Origin: Hirundichthys speculiger
Lineage: Eukaryota; Chordata; Actinopteri; Beloniformes; Exocoetidae
Length of the DNA: 64,000 bases
NCBI GenBank assembly: GCA_018398805.1
Contig: JAGFBZ010002268.1
Coordinates: forward strand, 744,001-808,000
Direction: 5' to 3'
How positions within the stretch are numbered: the first letter of the stretch is position 1; each line of letters begins with the position of its first letter. Below, piece by piece: positions 48,741 through 61,790 of this stretch. The notes under the pieces were generated by a model. It searched no databases, had not been told where the DNA came from, and worked only from the letters and a program-made list of their open reading frames with translations. Made by a program: the position numbers and the translations under genes.

Positions 48741-50435
48741 GACTAAGCGCCAGAACACAAAGACTGTGACAGATGAAAGGAGTCACAGAGCTTTAGTGTT
48801 CACATACAGCAGCAGTTAGATGTTTGGACTCCCTCATTCATTCACAATGAATTCAGTCTGTCCAGACTTTTGACTCCTGCTGTATGTTCCCTCCATTTCA
48901 TTTAGGTTTTCTCCGGGTGCTCCGGTTTCTCCCACTTTTTTTGATTCGATGAACCAACAATTTGATGTAAATTGATAAATAAAAATGCAATTAAATTTCA
49001 TTTAATATGTATTAAGCTGTATTTGTGAAAAAATGGAAGTTATATTGTTGTATATTGGTGGACTTTCATAGCTCAATGTTCATAGATAAGTAAAAAATGT
49101 TCTATAAAAATGATGTTCATCTGCATCTCTGAAAATTAATAATGAAAACACAGAATTATTGTCTATTGGAGTACTGTAGCGGCTGAATGTTCCATTGTTT
49201 ATCACTGACAGTTATCCAGTTAAAAAATATTTGTCATCGAAAATATTTACTGACATTAAGGAAATCTTTCTGTTATTTACCTTTATATTTGACATAATTC
49301 TTTTTTTATGTAACTGTCAACAATTATCTTGTCAAATAACGTAAATACAATATTTCTTGGACAAATAACACTTCCAGATATCTGAAATTAACATTTTTTT
49401 TTTTTTTTTGAGTAAATTTATGTCTGGATGTCCTGAAGAAGTCCTGAAGTGACAGGTTTACTTAAAAATATAATTTCTGCGTTTGGGGCTTCTGCTTGTC
49501 ATTTAAACTTCCGGTTTTAAAGCGACTATACGAACTCCCACTGACTCGAGGGTGAAGGACGAAACGGGGAAGAATATTGACGAACTGAACGTCATGTGAA
49601 ATCTCAGTTTATGTTCCTGTCAATTCAGCTAGAAAATAATCAACACTGACAGTGAGATGAGTGGCGATCCCGACCTGGAATAACTGGAGGAACCACTGGA
49701 GAAAGACCCGGGGCTGCAAAGCCCCGGATTAATACGAGTCCTGGCCCCTGGGGTACGGGTCCTGTTCCGCGTAGTCGGGTTGCCTGTTACTGAATTACCG
49801 TCACAGACGGGTGATAACAGGAATTTGTTGGTTATGGAATGAAAACTGTTTTTTGAGACGGGAACAATGAAAATATCAAAATATGAAAATAAACTCATGC
49901 TAAAAGTATTATAAGTTCAAAGTTGAAAAAAAAAAAGAAATCCACTAAATCATTCAGACAGTCCTGATTCCTCTTCCCTTGCAGAACCCTGAGTGACCTC
50001 CAGTCCCAGACTGTCTTCAAGCAGTTAATGGGAACTAGAGGTAAAATTAAAGAGTATAAACATATTGGCGAGTATAGAACGACTCTGATTATAAGACGAC
50101 TCCTATTTTTCAAATATCATTTCTGGAAAATCAAAAAGTGATTCATAAAACAACTTTTTATTGTAAAATTACTATAAAAAAAACTCACACAGGGTGGGAG
50201 GGGTGGGTGGGAGTGCATTGATATTTGATGGATGTATTAGGTAGCCAATAAATGTAAAGATGATCAGTACATTGATTGGTCAGAGTTATTCTCTGATTAT
50301 ACCCTCTAGACTGGACCAAAACATTTATTTTTTTTTTGCAAACATCTTATTTCAGTTGGTGCAATGGGAATGTGAAAAGGTTTTCAGGCAATATTGTAAA
50401 AAAGTGCTGCAAAAAAAGAACAACTACCTACTTAG
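48741..50435. other. intergenic, no gene seen
   Basis: AT-rich DNA with a short GC-rich patch (49,640-49,780) holding an 8-bp perfect hairpin (CCGGGGCT at 49,708, AGCCCCGG at 49,720). The patch could be part of an unannotated exon or repeat but has no recognisable frame. Confidence 0.35.
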
Positions 50436-52055
50436 TATACAGGTAAAAGCCAGTAAATTAGAATATTTTGAAAAACTTGATTTATTTCAGTAATTGCAGT
50501 CAAAAGGTGTAACTTGTACATTACATGTATTCATTGCACACAGACTGATGCATTCAAATGTTTATTACATTTAATTTTGATGATTAGAAGTGGCAATAAA
50601 TGAAAATCCAAAATTCCGTGTCTCACAAAATTAGAATATTGTGTAAGGGTTAAATTTTGAAGACACCTGGTGCCACAAACTAATCAGCTGATTAACTCAA
50701 AACACCTGCAAAGGGCTTTAAATGGTCTCTCAGTCCAGTTCTGAAGCCTACACAAACATGGGGAAGACTTCAGATTTGACAGCTGTCCAAAAGGCGACCA
50801 TCCACACATTGCACAAGGAGGGCAAAACACAAAAGGTTATTGCTGAAGAGGCTGGCTGTTCTCAGAGCTCTGTGTCCAAACACATTAATGGAGAGGCAAA
50901 GGGAAGGAAAAACTGTGGTAAGAAAAAGTGTACAAGCGATAGGGATCACCGCGCCCTGGTCAAGATTGTGAAAAAAAACCCCATTCAAAAATGTGGGGGA
51001 GATTCACAAGGAGTGGACAGCTGCTGGAGTCAGTGCTTCAAGATCCACCACCAAGAGACGCTTGAAAGACATGGGTTTCAACTGCCGCATACCTCGTGTC
51101 AAGCCACTGTTGACCAAGAAACAGCGCGAAAAGCGTCTCACCTGGGCTAAGGAAAAAAAGAACTGGACTGCTGCTGAGTGGTCCAAAGTCATGTTTTCTG
51201 ACGAAAGCAAATTTTGCATTTCCTTTGGAAATCGAGGTCCCAGAGTCTGGAGGAGGACAGGAGAGGCACAGGATCCACGTTGCCTGAAGTCTAGTGTAAA
51301 GTTTCCACCATCAGTGATGGTTTGGGGTGCCATGTCATCTGCTGGTGTCGGTCCACTCTGTTTCCTGAGATCCAGGGTCAACGCAGCAGTCTACCAGCAA
51401 GTTTTAGAGCACTTCATGCTTCCTGCTGCTGACCTGCTCTATGGAGATGGAGATTTCAAGTTCCAACAGGACTTGGCGCCTGCACACAGCGCAAAATCTA
51501 CCCGTGCCTGGTTTACGGACCATGGTATTCCAGTTCTAAATTGGCCAGCCAACTCCCCTGACCTTAGCCCCATAGAAAATCTGTGGGGTATTGTGAGAAG
51601 GAAGATGCAGAATGCCAGACCCAAAAACGCAGAAGAGTTTGAAGGCCACTATCAGAGCAACCTGGGCTCTCATAACACCTGAGCAGTGCCAGAAACTCAT
51701 TGACTCCATGCCACGCCGCATTAATGCAGTAATTGAGGCAAAAGGAGCTCCAACCAAGTATTGAGTATTGTACATACACATATTTTTCATTTTCATACTT
51801 TTCAGTTGGCCAACATTTCTAAAAATCCCTTTTTTGTATTAGCCTTAAGTAATATTCTAATTTTGTGAGACACGGAATTTTGGATTTTCATTTATTGCCA
51901 CTTCTAATCATCAAAATTAAATGTAATAAACATTTGAATGCATCAGTCTGTGTGCAATGAATACATATAATGTACAAGTTACACCTTTTGACTGCAATTA
52001 CTGAAATAAATCAAATTTTTCAAAATATTCTAATTTACTGGCTTTTACCTGTATA
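50436..52055 (+). mobile_element. Tc1-like transposon, nearly intact
   Basis: About 1.6 kb between TATACAGG and CCTGTATA ends. The terminal inverted repeats are about 210 bp (50,438-50,648 and 51,842-52,053) and almost identical. Each has outer and inner copies of 'aaattagaatatt' (IR/DR). The transposase has a helix-turn-helix (IAEEAGCSQSSVSKHI) and a complete DDE set: D in MFSDESKF, D in KFQQDLAPAHSAK, E in SPDLSPIENLW. The high similarity of the two ends suggests recent insertion. Confidence 0.92.
50758..51764 (+). pseudogene. Tc1-like transposase, two net +1 frame shifts
   Basis: Starts with MGKTSDLTAVQKA at 50,758. The frame passes from 50,758-50,990 to 50,993-51,640 at a run of five G (about 50,995), and again at TTT near 51,639, before ending VIEAKGAPTKY-stop at 51,764. 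Each break is explained by one surplus base in a homopolymer. Apart from these the protein (about 335 aa) has all expected motifs, including the three catalytic acidic residues. Either a recently dead copy or an active copy with sequence errors. Confidence 0.8.
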
Positions 52056-55000
52056 GCTAATACTCCCTGCATACTGCATAGTAGATGCATACTGTGATAA
52101 TGAGAGCGCCACTGCCCCCTACTGGAGTATATGTGCAATTACACTTTTTTTTTTTACAAAAAAAAAAAAGAGAGAAGGACTGGGTTAGTGGCAGCTGGTG
52201 GTGAAATTGATTGGCGGGGCTAACAAATTATAGCCATAGAATAAAATAAAAGTAACATCCTCTCTCTCTCTCACAGGGCTGTTTGCAATGTTTTTCTTAC
52301 GAATACGTCAATTTCGGCGCTACTCAAGCTAGCCGTAGTGAGCAACACACTTCCTGTTACCTGTCAGAGGAATGAAGCAGCAGTACATCTATATCTGTTA
52401 TCACAGTAATATCTGTTTAGGTTTCTGTAGTTTGAGCGGGTCGGATGGATGAATATTTAGCTTTTTACTCTGACTCACAGTAACTACGAGCAGAGTTCAT
52501 GTCACTCAGGTAATCAGGTAATTTTACATCTGAAAGATTGTACACCTTCACACTCTTCAGTTTCCTGTGGATTGTGGGATCTACATAAGTGTGTACGAAG
52601 GCCACCCAATGTTTTAAAGGAGCAAGGACAGCTAAAGGGGTTTCAAACTCAAATTGTCTTGGGGCCACTCCAGGTACTGTCATCTCATAAGAGGGCCACT
52701 TCAGCGTTCAAGTACGACAAGAAAGTGCAATGTATCTGAAATTTTACTTCTTTTTCAATCCCATACAACATGACAACATACCGGTACTGAACTGATATAT
52801 CAATTTTTAACGTTTTTTTTTAACACAGCAAAATCATTTTCCCTTTCTTTGAATTATCTTGCATAAATTACTAAAACCTTGCAATCAACTAAGAAATACA
52901 GTCCTTGAACACATTTGTGCCTCTGTTCTATTTCTTGCCAGACACTATGCAGCGCTTCTGCTCACACAGAGAAGGGAACAGGATTCGAACAGGATTATTT
53001 GTAAATTTAAGACAAAATTAGCTGTTAGATTTTTAAGCATTTATTTTTGTATGTTCAACTCAAATAAGCACTTAAGTGATTTTCAGAGATATTATTAAGG
53101 TAGTATACTTTTTTTTATTATTGTGGTATTTACTAAGGCCCTGGATTATTTTTCTGAGTGTATTGTGACTGAGAAGAAGTTAATGACTGAACTTGTAGAG
53201 TGTTAATTTGCACTAAAGCTCAAAGCTCTGCTGGGTCTCCCTCCTCCACACACTGAGGCCTCTATTTTCCAGAGCTGGAACACTTACTGTACTATTGTCC
53301 CTCTATCAGCACTTCTCATTAGTAGACATTCATGAATGACCTCCTGTTCCCTTACAGCAACAGATAAGGGTTAACAAGGCCTTCATGTGACACATCACAG
53401 AAGTGTTTTTGTCTCTGCTATACAGCTCTGCTCCTTGATGTGAATATATTCCTGCAGGTTATATCATCCCGCAAGCCATTAAACAGGCCTGGATAAGTAC
53501 AAATGTATACAGGACATCCTCTATAATATAGAGGATGTCCTGTATACATTTGTACAACAGCAGTCACACCAGTTCATGATATAGAGTCTATATCATGAAC
53601 TGGTGTGACTGCTGTTGGAATGTTAAAAACATGAACAAGGACTGTATTTTGAGAGAAGGAAAGACGGGGGGATTACTGGTGTACTATGTATGAGGTGAAC
53701 ATAGCTCTGTTTAGGTATAAGATCTCCAATCTGTTGTGACTTTGTGACAGTTAGCCATCATGAATTTTATTACTGAGACCTTTGCTATTTGTACGTTGGG
53801 ATGTATCACATCTCCTGCGAAGAAAGAAAAATAAGTTGAGGTCAGGCACAGGTATTTAAAGGGTAAAATTGGCATCTGAAATGGGCCTTTAAAAATCCTT
53901 AGATACACATAATTGAAATATATTTCTAGAAGCGCTCTAGTCTTCTAATCTTACCAGATGAAGGCATGGGGCAGACCTAAGATACACTGGAGATATTACA
54001 TCTGTCAGATGGCTTAGGAAGACCTCAGTATTCCCCTGGAAGAGCTAGAGGAGGTGGCTGGGGGAAAAGGAGGTCTGGGCCTCTTTGCTTAGTCTGGTTC
54101 CCATGTGACCCGAACTCAGATTAGTTAATGGATGGATGGAGGTGCCGTTCTAATCAGGACAGTAACTCTGATCAAACCCATCAGACCGAGGCACAACACT
54201 CCCATCTGGTGGCTGTAGTTATCTGCCACATTTATCAACCTAAAACACAACACAGGAGAAACCTTTTGGAAGGAAAAAAAAAAACAAAAAAAAGACATGA
54301 AACTAACACTCAAATTTAATCCAAGACTTCTTTGGATTACAAACAGAGGAATGGGAAACTAAGAACAGGATGTAGTTTACCTAGCATCATTGAGTAGACA
54401 CTATACTCATCCATTCAACGACACCCTTGGAAATAGCAAGAAATGCACGTAGCACCAGCTTTTAGTGTCATAATCTCTTTACTTGTACAAAGGTTACATA
54501 ACAATGTCTTCTCTTTGCAGAGATGAATCACCATAAGGCACAAACCTTTTACACTTTACAATGCACAGTGGTGGCACAGTGACACACGGCAGACAGAAGT
54601 AGAACTGAAAACAGTGGCTTCCTTCTCTTTATATAACCCCAAAATGAAATGTAATATAAAAATAAAATAGCTGACAAATGTAAATGAGGCACAGCACATT
54701 AGAAATGCCATCAGCGACTTTTTTTTTTGCAGTCAGCTAAAACAAACATTCCTATTTCCTGTTTAAGTCAATAAGGGAACAATCTGACCACTGCCCAATG
54801 TTGTTTATAACATGACAGGAACTGTGGTGACACCACACTGTGATAACTGCATTTATAGACTCAGCAAATGTCTTTGACGCTAAGAAAGTTGACACACAGC
54901 CGTCTGACTTTATGGCAGAGCAGCTTTAGAGTGTACAAGTGAAAATAAAAGTCTTACTCGTGAGATGTAATGAAGCTTAAATAAAGAGAATTAATGTTTT

Positions 55001-55937
55001 CAAGGATCTGTACTGTCTTGAATAAAAAATTAAATTCATAAGCTTTTGCTTCATGTAGTACTTTTCATTGTGCTGATACTTAAAGCTCCTGCATTTGTCC
55101 AAAACCAAAATAGGTAGTCAGTCATTTTCCATTTAAACTTGTTAACAGGACAAATGTAAAAACTGCTGCATTTTTTTTTCCAGTAGTGAGAAATAAAACC
55201 AGCTCATCATTAGAAACTAAAAATAAAAGCTTATTAAAAGCAGTCGAATGTCAATATTTACTGAATGATCCTCAGCCAGCAGAGACTGTTAATAATATCA
55301 ATGTTGACTAACCTGCTGACACCAAAGAATAAACAGTTAAAAAAAAAAAAAAAAAAAAAAAACTGTAAAGGCGCAGTTAGTGCTTTTTGGAAATGAGGAG
55401 CCGTCAAGACTTCTCACTTGCCCTTAAAATATTGCAAGGTAAGCTGCATATTATCTGATACGCTGATATAATTAATTTATGCCAAAGCATCGCATATTTA
55501 CAAGGCTGCCCTTAGTTTCCAGTGGTGTCCATTATGCTGTTAGAGTTCAAAAACAGTGTTTTGGTATACAGGTATCAAAATGAAGTCAGTTATATATGAG
55601 GATGCTTACACCCGTATTTCTCTTCATCAAACATAAGTGGTTCCTCTTCAAGATGACGTTAATGTTGGTGTAAAAAATAAATGTTCAAAAATCATCAGGG
55701 CCTTTCTGCAAGGAAATTCTTTAAAAGTATACTGAATGCAAGTTAAAACAAAACAAAACAAAAAGCACCAGGATAGGGTCATGCTCCATTTGACTTAAAG
55801 GTCTCCATAATTTGACATAACAGCGCCAAAAAGCCACATCTTTGTTTCTAACAAAGATGGCTTCAGTACCAAAGTGGTCAATACTTGTGAAAACTTCAGT
55901 AGACAGCAAAAAGTGCACAGAGCTTTTCCTGACAGTC
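52056..55937. other. gene-free region and slc39a1 3' UTR
   Basis: 52,056-53,490 and 53,620-54,400 are AT-rich with microsatellite scraps ((TC)n near 52,261, an A-run near 52,159). The right-hand part up to 55,937 follows the slc39a1 stop and probably includes its 3' UTR. It holds an A-run at 55,339-55,361. No other gene recognised. A pair of perfect palindromes lies at 53,497-53,617. Confidence 0.4.
53497..53617. repeat. two adjoining perfect palindromes
   Basis: First palindrome 53,497-53,555: 29-bp arms around one central A (53,526). Second palindrome 53,555-53,617: 31-bp arms around one central G (53,586). Both arms match exactly on manual reverse-complement comparison. The two share the base at 53,555. 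There is no coding or transposon context. Confidence 0.9.
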
Positions 55938-58900
55938 TCACCCCAAAAATGTCAGGGTCGCCATGATTGTGAAGCCCAGCAGGATGAAGAGCACCTTCAG
56001 GAGCTGCTTCCCAGCGGAGTTGAGCTCATGTGGGAGGATCTCCATGAAGGTGATGTAAACAAATGTCCCTGCCGCCAGCCCCTCCAGGATCGCCTGAATT
56101 AGGGCTCCGGCTGCCAGATCAGCCTCCATCACACTGATGCCGATGCCAATGCCTAAAGGTGACATCATGGCGAACACTCCGATGTACACAGCTACCCACA
56201 CTGGATGAACTGCACTCTGGACCAGCTTCACTGACAGGCTGAATACTATGATGCTCTTGTGGACAAGAATAGCAATGCAGATCTCTAATACCTGCAAAAC
56301 AAAAAGATTTTTTTTGGTTAACCATTTATCCTGGCAAATACAATACAGACAATATGCATTTTATTTTCTTCTATATTTTTATATCAGGGTGCCAGGCCAG
56401 CCACAGACAGGTACACAACAATATTGTTCTGGGAAACCTCAGTTTCTGTCATACAGCTGAACCACCCAGACACTTATGGACTTTTTTTTTAATTTATTTA
56501 AAGAATGAGCACTCAAACTCAAACTTCACAATGAACAAAATCCAAAGTGTAACTTGTTGTTTATAGTCAAAAGTTCCAGGTTTGTTATACTCCTGTCCAG
56601 GAGCTACATTTTTTTGCACATGCAACCATATAACATAGTGATGCAGGTGTCATATAATCAGCCAGTGAAGGTAAATATCAATTAGGTTTTCAGCTGGTCA
56701 TGAATTAGAAAATGGGTCCCTTTTCATACAAATCCATTTTCAGAAAAGTTGAGACTACTTAAATACAATGTTTAATTGAAAATGATCAACTAAAAAAGGA
56801 ACATAAAAGTTGGAATAATTAAATTTCTGAGAAAAATACTCATTCTGAATTTTATGCTCCTGCCGTATTATAAGAATATTGGGATGGGAATGTTTAACAG
56901 TGTTATGTACCAGCTTCTTTTACATTCTAAGTATGTGAAAACAGGGGACATAAACCGCTACAGTTATGATATAAGGTTTCCTACAATTTGGATTTTGTCA
57001 ATTATTTAGCATCACAATGTACCAAATGTGTTCAGTGGGTTACAGTTCTGGACTGTAGGAAGGTCAGTTTAGCAACAAGACTTTTCTTTTCTTTTAAACA
57101 GTCTATTGTAACACATGCGCACTGTCTTTTTTTATATTTTTTTTCCTCCATTCACTTGCTGAAAATGGAAGACCTTCCCTGGGAAGGTGTCATATTAACC
57201 ACAGCATGTGTTTCCCCAAAATCTGTAAATAGTTGTTGTTTGCCATTAAAGATGACTTTGCAGATGTTCAAGTTAGCAAAGTTTTTCAGAACTGTTCCTG
57301 AGCCCACACAGTGAGTTTTACTATGGGATCCCGTCTGTTTTTAAAAGGCCTGAGTGCGAATCCAAGTACAATAACTCTAACAATTACTCTCGCCATAACA
57401 ATGCGAGTGTCCATACTGCTGAGCAATAACGTTCTGTGAACAGTGATGCCAAGCAAACGCTGCACGCTTCAGCTCTCCCAGAAGACAAAATGGATTTTGA
57501 TGCTGCTGTATGTTGCACAGAGCTTGAGGAGGAAAGCCAGAAGGCTGTGAGTTCACAAAATCCTACAAAGACAAGTTATATGACAGAGTCTATCACCCAG
57601 TTACACAAACTATTTTCTTCTGTGCACAACATTTGTTCATACTTTCATATGCATTAAGAACAGCACCCATTACATCATATGTAAAAGGCAGTCAGTAACC
57701 AGAGCATTTACAAAGTGGACAGCATGATTCAGCCGTTATCTACTGTTACTTCAAACAGTATGAATGCTGTTAAGAAAACAGTTGGGTGCTAATCCATCCT
57801 TCAGCAGCACGGAGTTGAGGATCTGATCCTCCAGCTGTATTTGGACAGTCAATTTTTTGTTTTTACTCAAATTGTTCCACAAGTGATCCCAATGACATTG
57901 TGTGGCTCTATCATTATCGATATAATCGTGGTTTGGACTCTGCCATCCACTTAAATTGGAAAAACATTTAAACTGTTTTTTTTTTTTTTCCAAATACTTA
58001 TTATTGTTCTTGGTGTGAATAGCCCTTTATGCTTTGCTGCCTTGAGGGTCTGAACAATTTGGCCATAAAAAAAATAAAAAAAAAATCCGCCCTTCAGTCC
58101 CCTCTATGTATTTTTATTTTTTTTTACCAAAAAATAAAATAAAAACTCAGTTTCAGTTTTTGATAATGATGTCTTTGTTCTTTTTTTTTTTTTTTTCCCC
58201 AAAATTGTATTTTCTTACAATTAAAGTTATTTACTGCTTCATATCATTCCAGCTATGACTGAAACATTATTGTAGTGGGCTGTGGACAGCTTTTCTTCCT
58301 GTGATGCACACAAATGCAATTATTTGCTGAAATATTTTGTATTACTGGGTATTCTTGCTTCATCAGATATTCATTTTGCTGTTCTCTGACATCTTTTTTT
58401 CTACGTATGTATAACAGGTATTTTACTTTGGCCTTCCATGAAAAATGAAACTTAAATATTTAAGAAATGTATTCAGTTAAAAACAGGATGTATAGCTAAA
58501 GTCACAAGTAAACTCTTTAAGTCACAAGTAAACTCATTTACAATAAAGTAAAAGAGTAGCTAAACACCGTAGTTCCTGAGGGAACACTGATGTGTTCCTG
58601 AGGGAACACATCAGTGTGAAGAAACAAAACAGTCTAAAGAATCTTCACAACATGTGAAGATTCTTTAGACTGTCTTATGATGACAGGATCAGACTCACAT
58701 GACAACATGATTCATTTCCTCTCAGTGGGATTCTGATGCTCTAAACTGAAACTTTCTGAGCATATAAGCATACACTGAATATGATCTCAATCCCATCTAA
58801 GAAAAAAAACTTTAAGACGGAGGTTATGACAAATAGTGAGGTTTAAGATGTACCCTTAAAAAAAAAATCACTTTGCTTTATAAAGAGCCAGGAGGAGAGA

Positions 58901-60975
58901 AAATGAAGTAAACAACAAATGGACAAAGCAAATTTAACATTAGCTAATCATCTCCTCTTTCTTCTCACCTTTGAGTCAGTGCTTTGGAGCCCGATAGCAA
59001 GACCCTCAAACACCGAATGGAGCGAAAGTGAGAGAAAAAGCATGAAGGAGCGAAAGGGGGAGTGAGCCTGGAAGTCAACATGGACGTGGTGGCCACTGCT
59101 CTCAAGGTCAGGGCTCGCAGAAGCTCCGTGTCCGTGTCCGTGTCCATTCCTTCTTTCTGATAAAAGTGGCGCCGTCTCCACATGAGGCCCTCTCATTTCT
59201 CGGAAAGTCAGGACCATTTTCTCCAGTATGAGGACTAAGAAGAAGCCAGCAGCCATGATGAACTCCGCAAGAGGAAAGCTGGTCTGTTTAACACCATAGA
59301 AATGACAGGTTCAGTGTGGTGCAGTCAACAAGTACTGTATGGAGACTTTACGTTACAACAAAGAGTATGACATATCTAAAACTTGTAGCAGAAAGTGAAT
59401 ATACAACAAGTGATGAAACAAAATGCTTGTAACTGTGGAAGTCTCAGACTGTGAAGAAACATTTAAAAAAAAAACATTAAAAATCCTGGGTAAAAACCAC
59501 ACCACTTTTTTTTTCTTTTCTGCAGTTGAACATACCTCCACCTTCCGAGCGTCCAGCTCTGTCTTGATGTCTGACAGGTAATCTGGAATGATGTCGAGCA
59601 AACATGCTGCCAAGAAGACTCCACCAGCAAAACAGCTGATCAAACTCAGAACTGTGCGGTGAGTTTCTTCAAAATAAGGAGATAAAACATCTTTTGGTCA
59701 AAAACAGATCTATAACTGAATTGTGACTGTAATGTAAATTGATACATTTATAGTTTTTGGTTAATAAAGGACAATAAGAACTTAATAAAGGAATGACTCA
59801 TGTTTCATCCAAGAGATGTTTAAAAAGAAGAAAAAGAAAAATAACAACAATAAGAAAAAAAACGAAAAGAAAAAAGTATACAAAGATGCAGGTTTTCCTT
59901 CCAAAGTTGCTGAAACTCTCATTACTATCACAGCCCAAAGGTCAAAATGACTCAGAGCTTCACAGATGTGATGGAAAGAAATACACTTTCACTTCTGTTT
60001 TGGACAGCCTAAGTTCACCATCCTGTTTAACCTCTTTAAATCAAACTGAATGTGATCACGTGTTATGGAGGCTTTGAGCTTCAGGCTTCATCCTTATCAG
60101 GTGACTCCTGCCAGAGCTGAGAGGAGGCTCAATACTAATAGGAATGGTCTGACATATTTTTAAGGTCAAATTGATAATAATAATAAAATATTTTTAAAAA
60201 AGCAACACGTCAATACAAGTCACAGGAGGATGTTAATATTTAAACATTTCCGGAGGATGTTTTGTTGTTTGTTCAAATAAAAAAGTTTGAAGACCATCCT
60301 ATTATTTACCTTATTTTAACTCTATCATCTCTGTAACTCACACTGTTAATGATTTCTCAGTCAAGATTGATCAGATCAGAAATAGTTAATTTCCTTTACA
60401 ACACTATCAGCAGCAAAAACACGTGATTCACATTTACATACCACAGGATAAAATGTTATCTAAATACTGCAAATTACCTTATCCTAGTTGGAGTCTCAAA
60501 GCAAAACCTAAGTCAAATGTTTGGCCATAAAGGCTGTTTTCTTTATCTCCAAAAATAAATACAAGATAGAAGAAATGGGGAAGCAAGACATAAATCAGAG
60601 ACTTCCCCTTTGTAATTCGGCATTAGTGTAGTAAAGCAACAGATAAACTAATCACACTAAAATGGAAGGTTAACTAGTTAGACGCTACCAGCATTGTTGG
60701 GTTGCGATTGATTGTTTTTTTCACTGTTCGTTATGAAAACGAAAATAACAGTTCAGGCAACTATATTACACACAAAACATAAACGTACCGTTACCACTGT
60801 TCATATGAACGTCTGTCATATTAAAGTCTACGAACTTAATAAACAGTTTATGGTACCAACCTGTCCCGTTAGTGTCTCTGAACCACTTGATTCGAGCAGG
60901 GATGAATCCAAACAGAAGAGTTAATAGCAATAATCCGATCAAAGCACCGATTTTCACCTGGAGCAGATATTCCAT
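55938..60975 (-). CDS. slc39a1: Slc39a1 (ZIP1-type zinc transporter), four coding exons
   Basis: Imports zinc across the plasma membrane. Coding exons, 5' to 3': 60975-60861 (MEYLLQVKIGALIGLLLL, TM1), 59666-59536 (LSLISCFAGGVFLAACLLD, TM2, IIPDYLSDI), 59283-58969 (FPLAEFIMAAGFFLVLILE, TM3; His-rich loop RNGHGHGHG and SSGHHVHVDFQAH; LHSVFEGLAIGLQ, TM4) and 56291-55938 (EICIAILVHKSIIVFSLS, TM5, to TM8). Total 304 aa with all phases consistent and no frame break. The HSVFEGLA and ILVHK motifs supply the metal-binding histidines and glutamate of TM4-TM5. Overall wording is closer to ZIP1 than ZIP3. In human SLC39A1 lies on chromosome 1, away from the MFGE8-ABHD2-RLBP1 block. Confidence 0.92.
56292..58968 (-). 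other. slc39a1 intron 3
   Basis: A 2.7-kb AT-rich intron (donor GTGAGA, acceptor TTTTGCAG) with several T-runs near 58,000-58,200 and a hairpin pair at 58,584-58,673. Short open frames inside have no recognisable similarity. Confidence 0.5.
58572..58673. repeat. pair of perfect hairpins with local direct repeats
   Basis: Hairpin one: arms 58,584-58,598 and 58,603-58,617 (15 bp, loop TGAG). Hairpin two: arms 58,629-58,649 and 58,653-58,673 (21 bp, loop ACA). The word GTTCCTGAGGGAACAC occurs twice, starting near 58,572 and 58,594. A short direct repeat (GTCACAAGTAAACTC) precedes the pair at 58,501 and 58,521. Confidence 0.85.
59667..60860 (-). other. slc39a1 intron 1
   Basis: A 1.2-kb AT-rich intron with donor GTTGGT and acceptor GAAG. 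No feature recognised beyond a purine-rich stretch near 59,815-59,880. Confidence 0.45.
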
Positions 60976-61614
60976 TTTAGAGCATGAACTGTCAGCTCAA
61001 CAGTGAAACTTGCTACCAACTGTACAAACATGAGACTGAGGGTAAGGCTTGTCAACACAACATCGACATAACGATTCCCTGTGAGAGCCTTTGAGACGAA
61101 CAACCCTGCTATATTGTTATTATAGCTACGGTGGCCGCACAGGGACAAAAACAAGGCGTTTCAAAAACGTAGAACTCAAACCAGCAATTTTTGACTAATC
61201 AATTGCAGCATAATTGAAACATAGCTTCTGAGATGAAAATGGAACTGTCACCACTGACTTTTTAGAGCTATTCATTATTTTACTTGATACCATAGATTAA
61301 TTCATAAATTAATTCAGCCTCAGACAGACATATAATAGAATAAATTACACATATTTTAGGAGGTGGAGGGTGATTTACTTCTTGTTTTGGTTACTTTTCT
61401 TTATGGAACCATAATGTTTTCACATTTTGCTACCCTCATACTGAAGTTAGCACTTACTTTAAAGCTTTGGAGTTTGCTGCATTCCTGAATGTATGCTACC
61501 TGCAGAGAGAATCTAAGCTTTGACTTTAAGTAAAACCAAACCTATTATCATTGGCATCAGAATCAGCTGTCTCAAGTTCCAGTTTTGTTTAAAGAGCTAT
61601 CATATACAGTTGAA

Positions 61615-61790
61615 ACCAGAAGTTTATATACACTGTATAGACGCATCACCTTTTCTTCCTCATTGCCATTAAATCAGACTAAACCTTTCCTGCTTTAGGT
61701 AAGTTAGGATTTATATTTCTTTGTTTTTTTTTCTGTTATTTGTATAATTCTCCTCTTTATGATGTGCTGTACATTTCCAGCAGGAAACGA
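61615..61790. mobile_element. solo Tc1-like terminal inverted repeat
   Basis: Begins TACAGTTGAAACCAGAAGTT followed by 'tatatacactgtatag', the standard outer end of Sleeping Beauty-like Tc1 elements. Further in lies 'cctgctttaggtaagttagg', typical of the inner part of the same repeats. No transposase or matching second end was found in the window. Confidence 0.55.

Noticed and set aside
49708..49727. rho-independent terminator-like hairpin
   Set aside because: An 8-bp GC hairpin without a T-run, in a vertebrate genome where such terminators do not apply.
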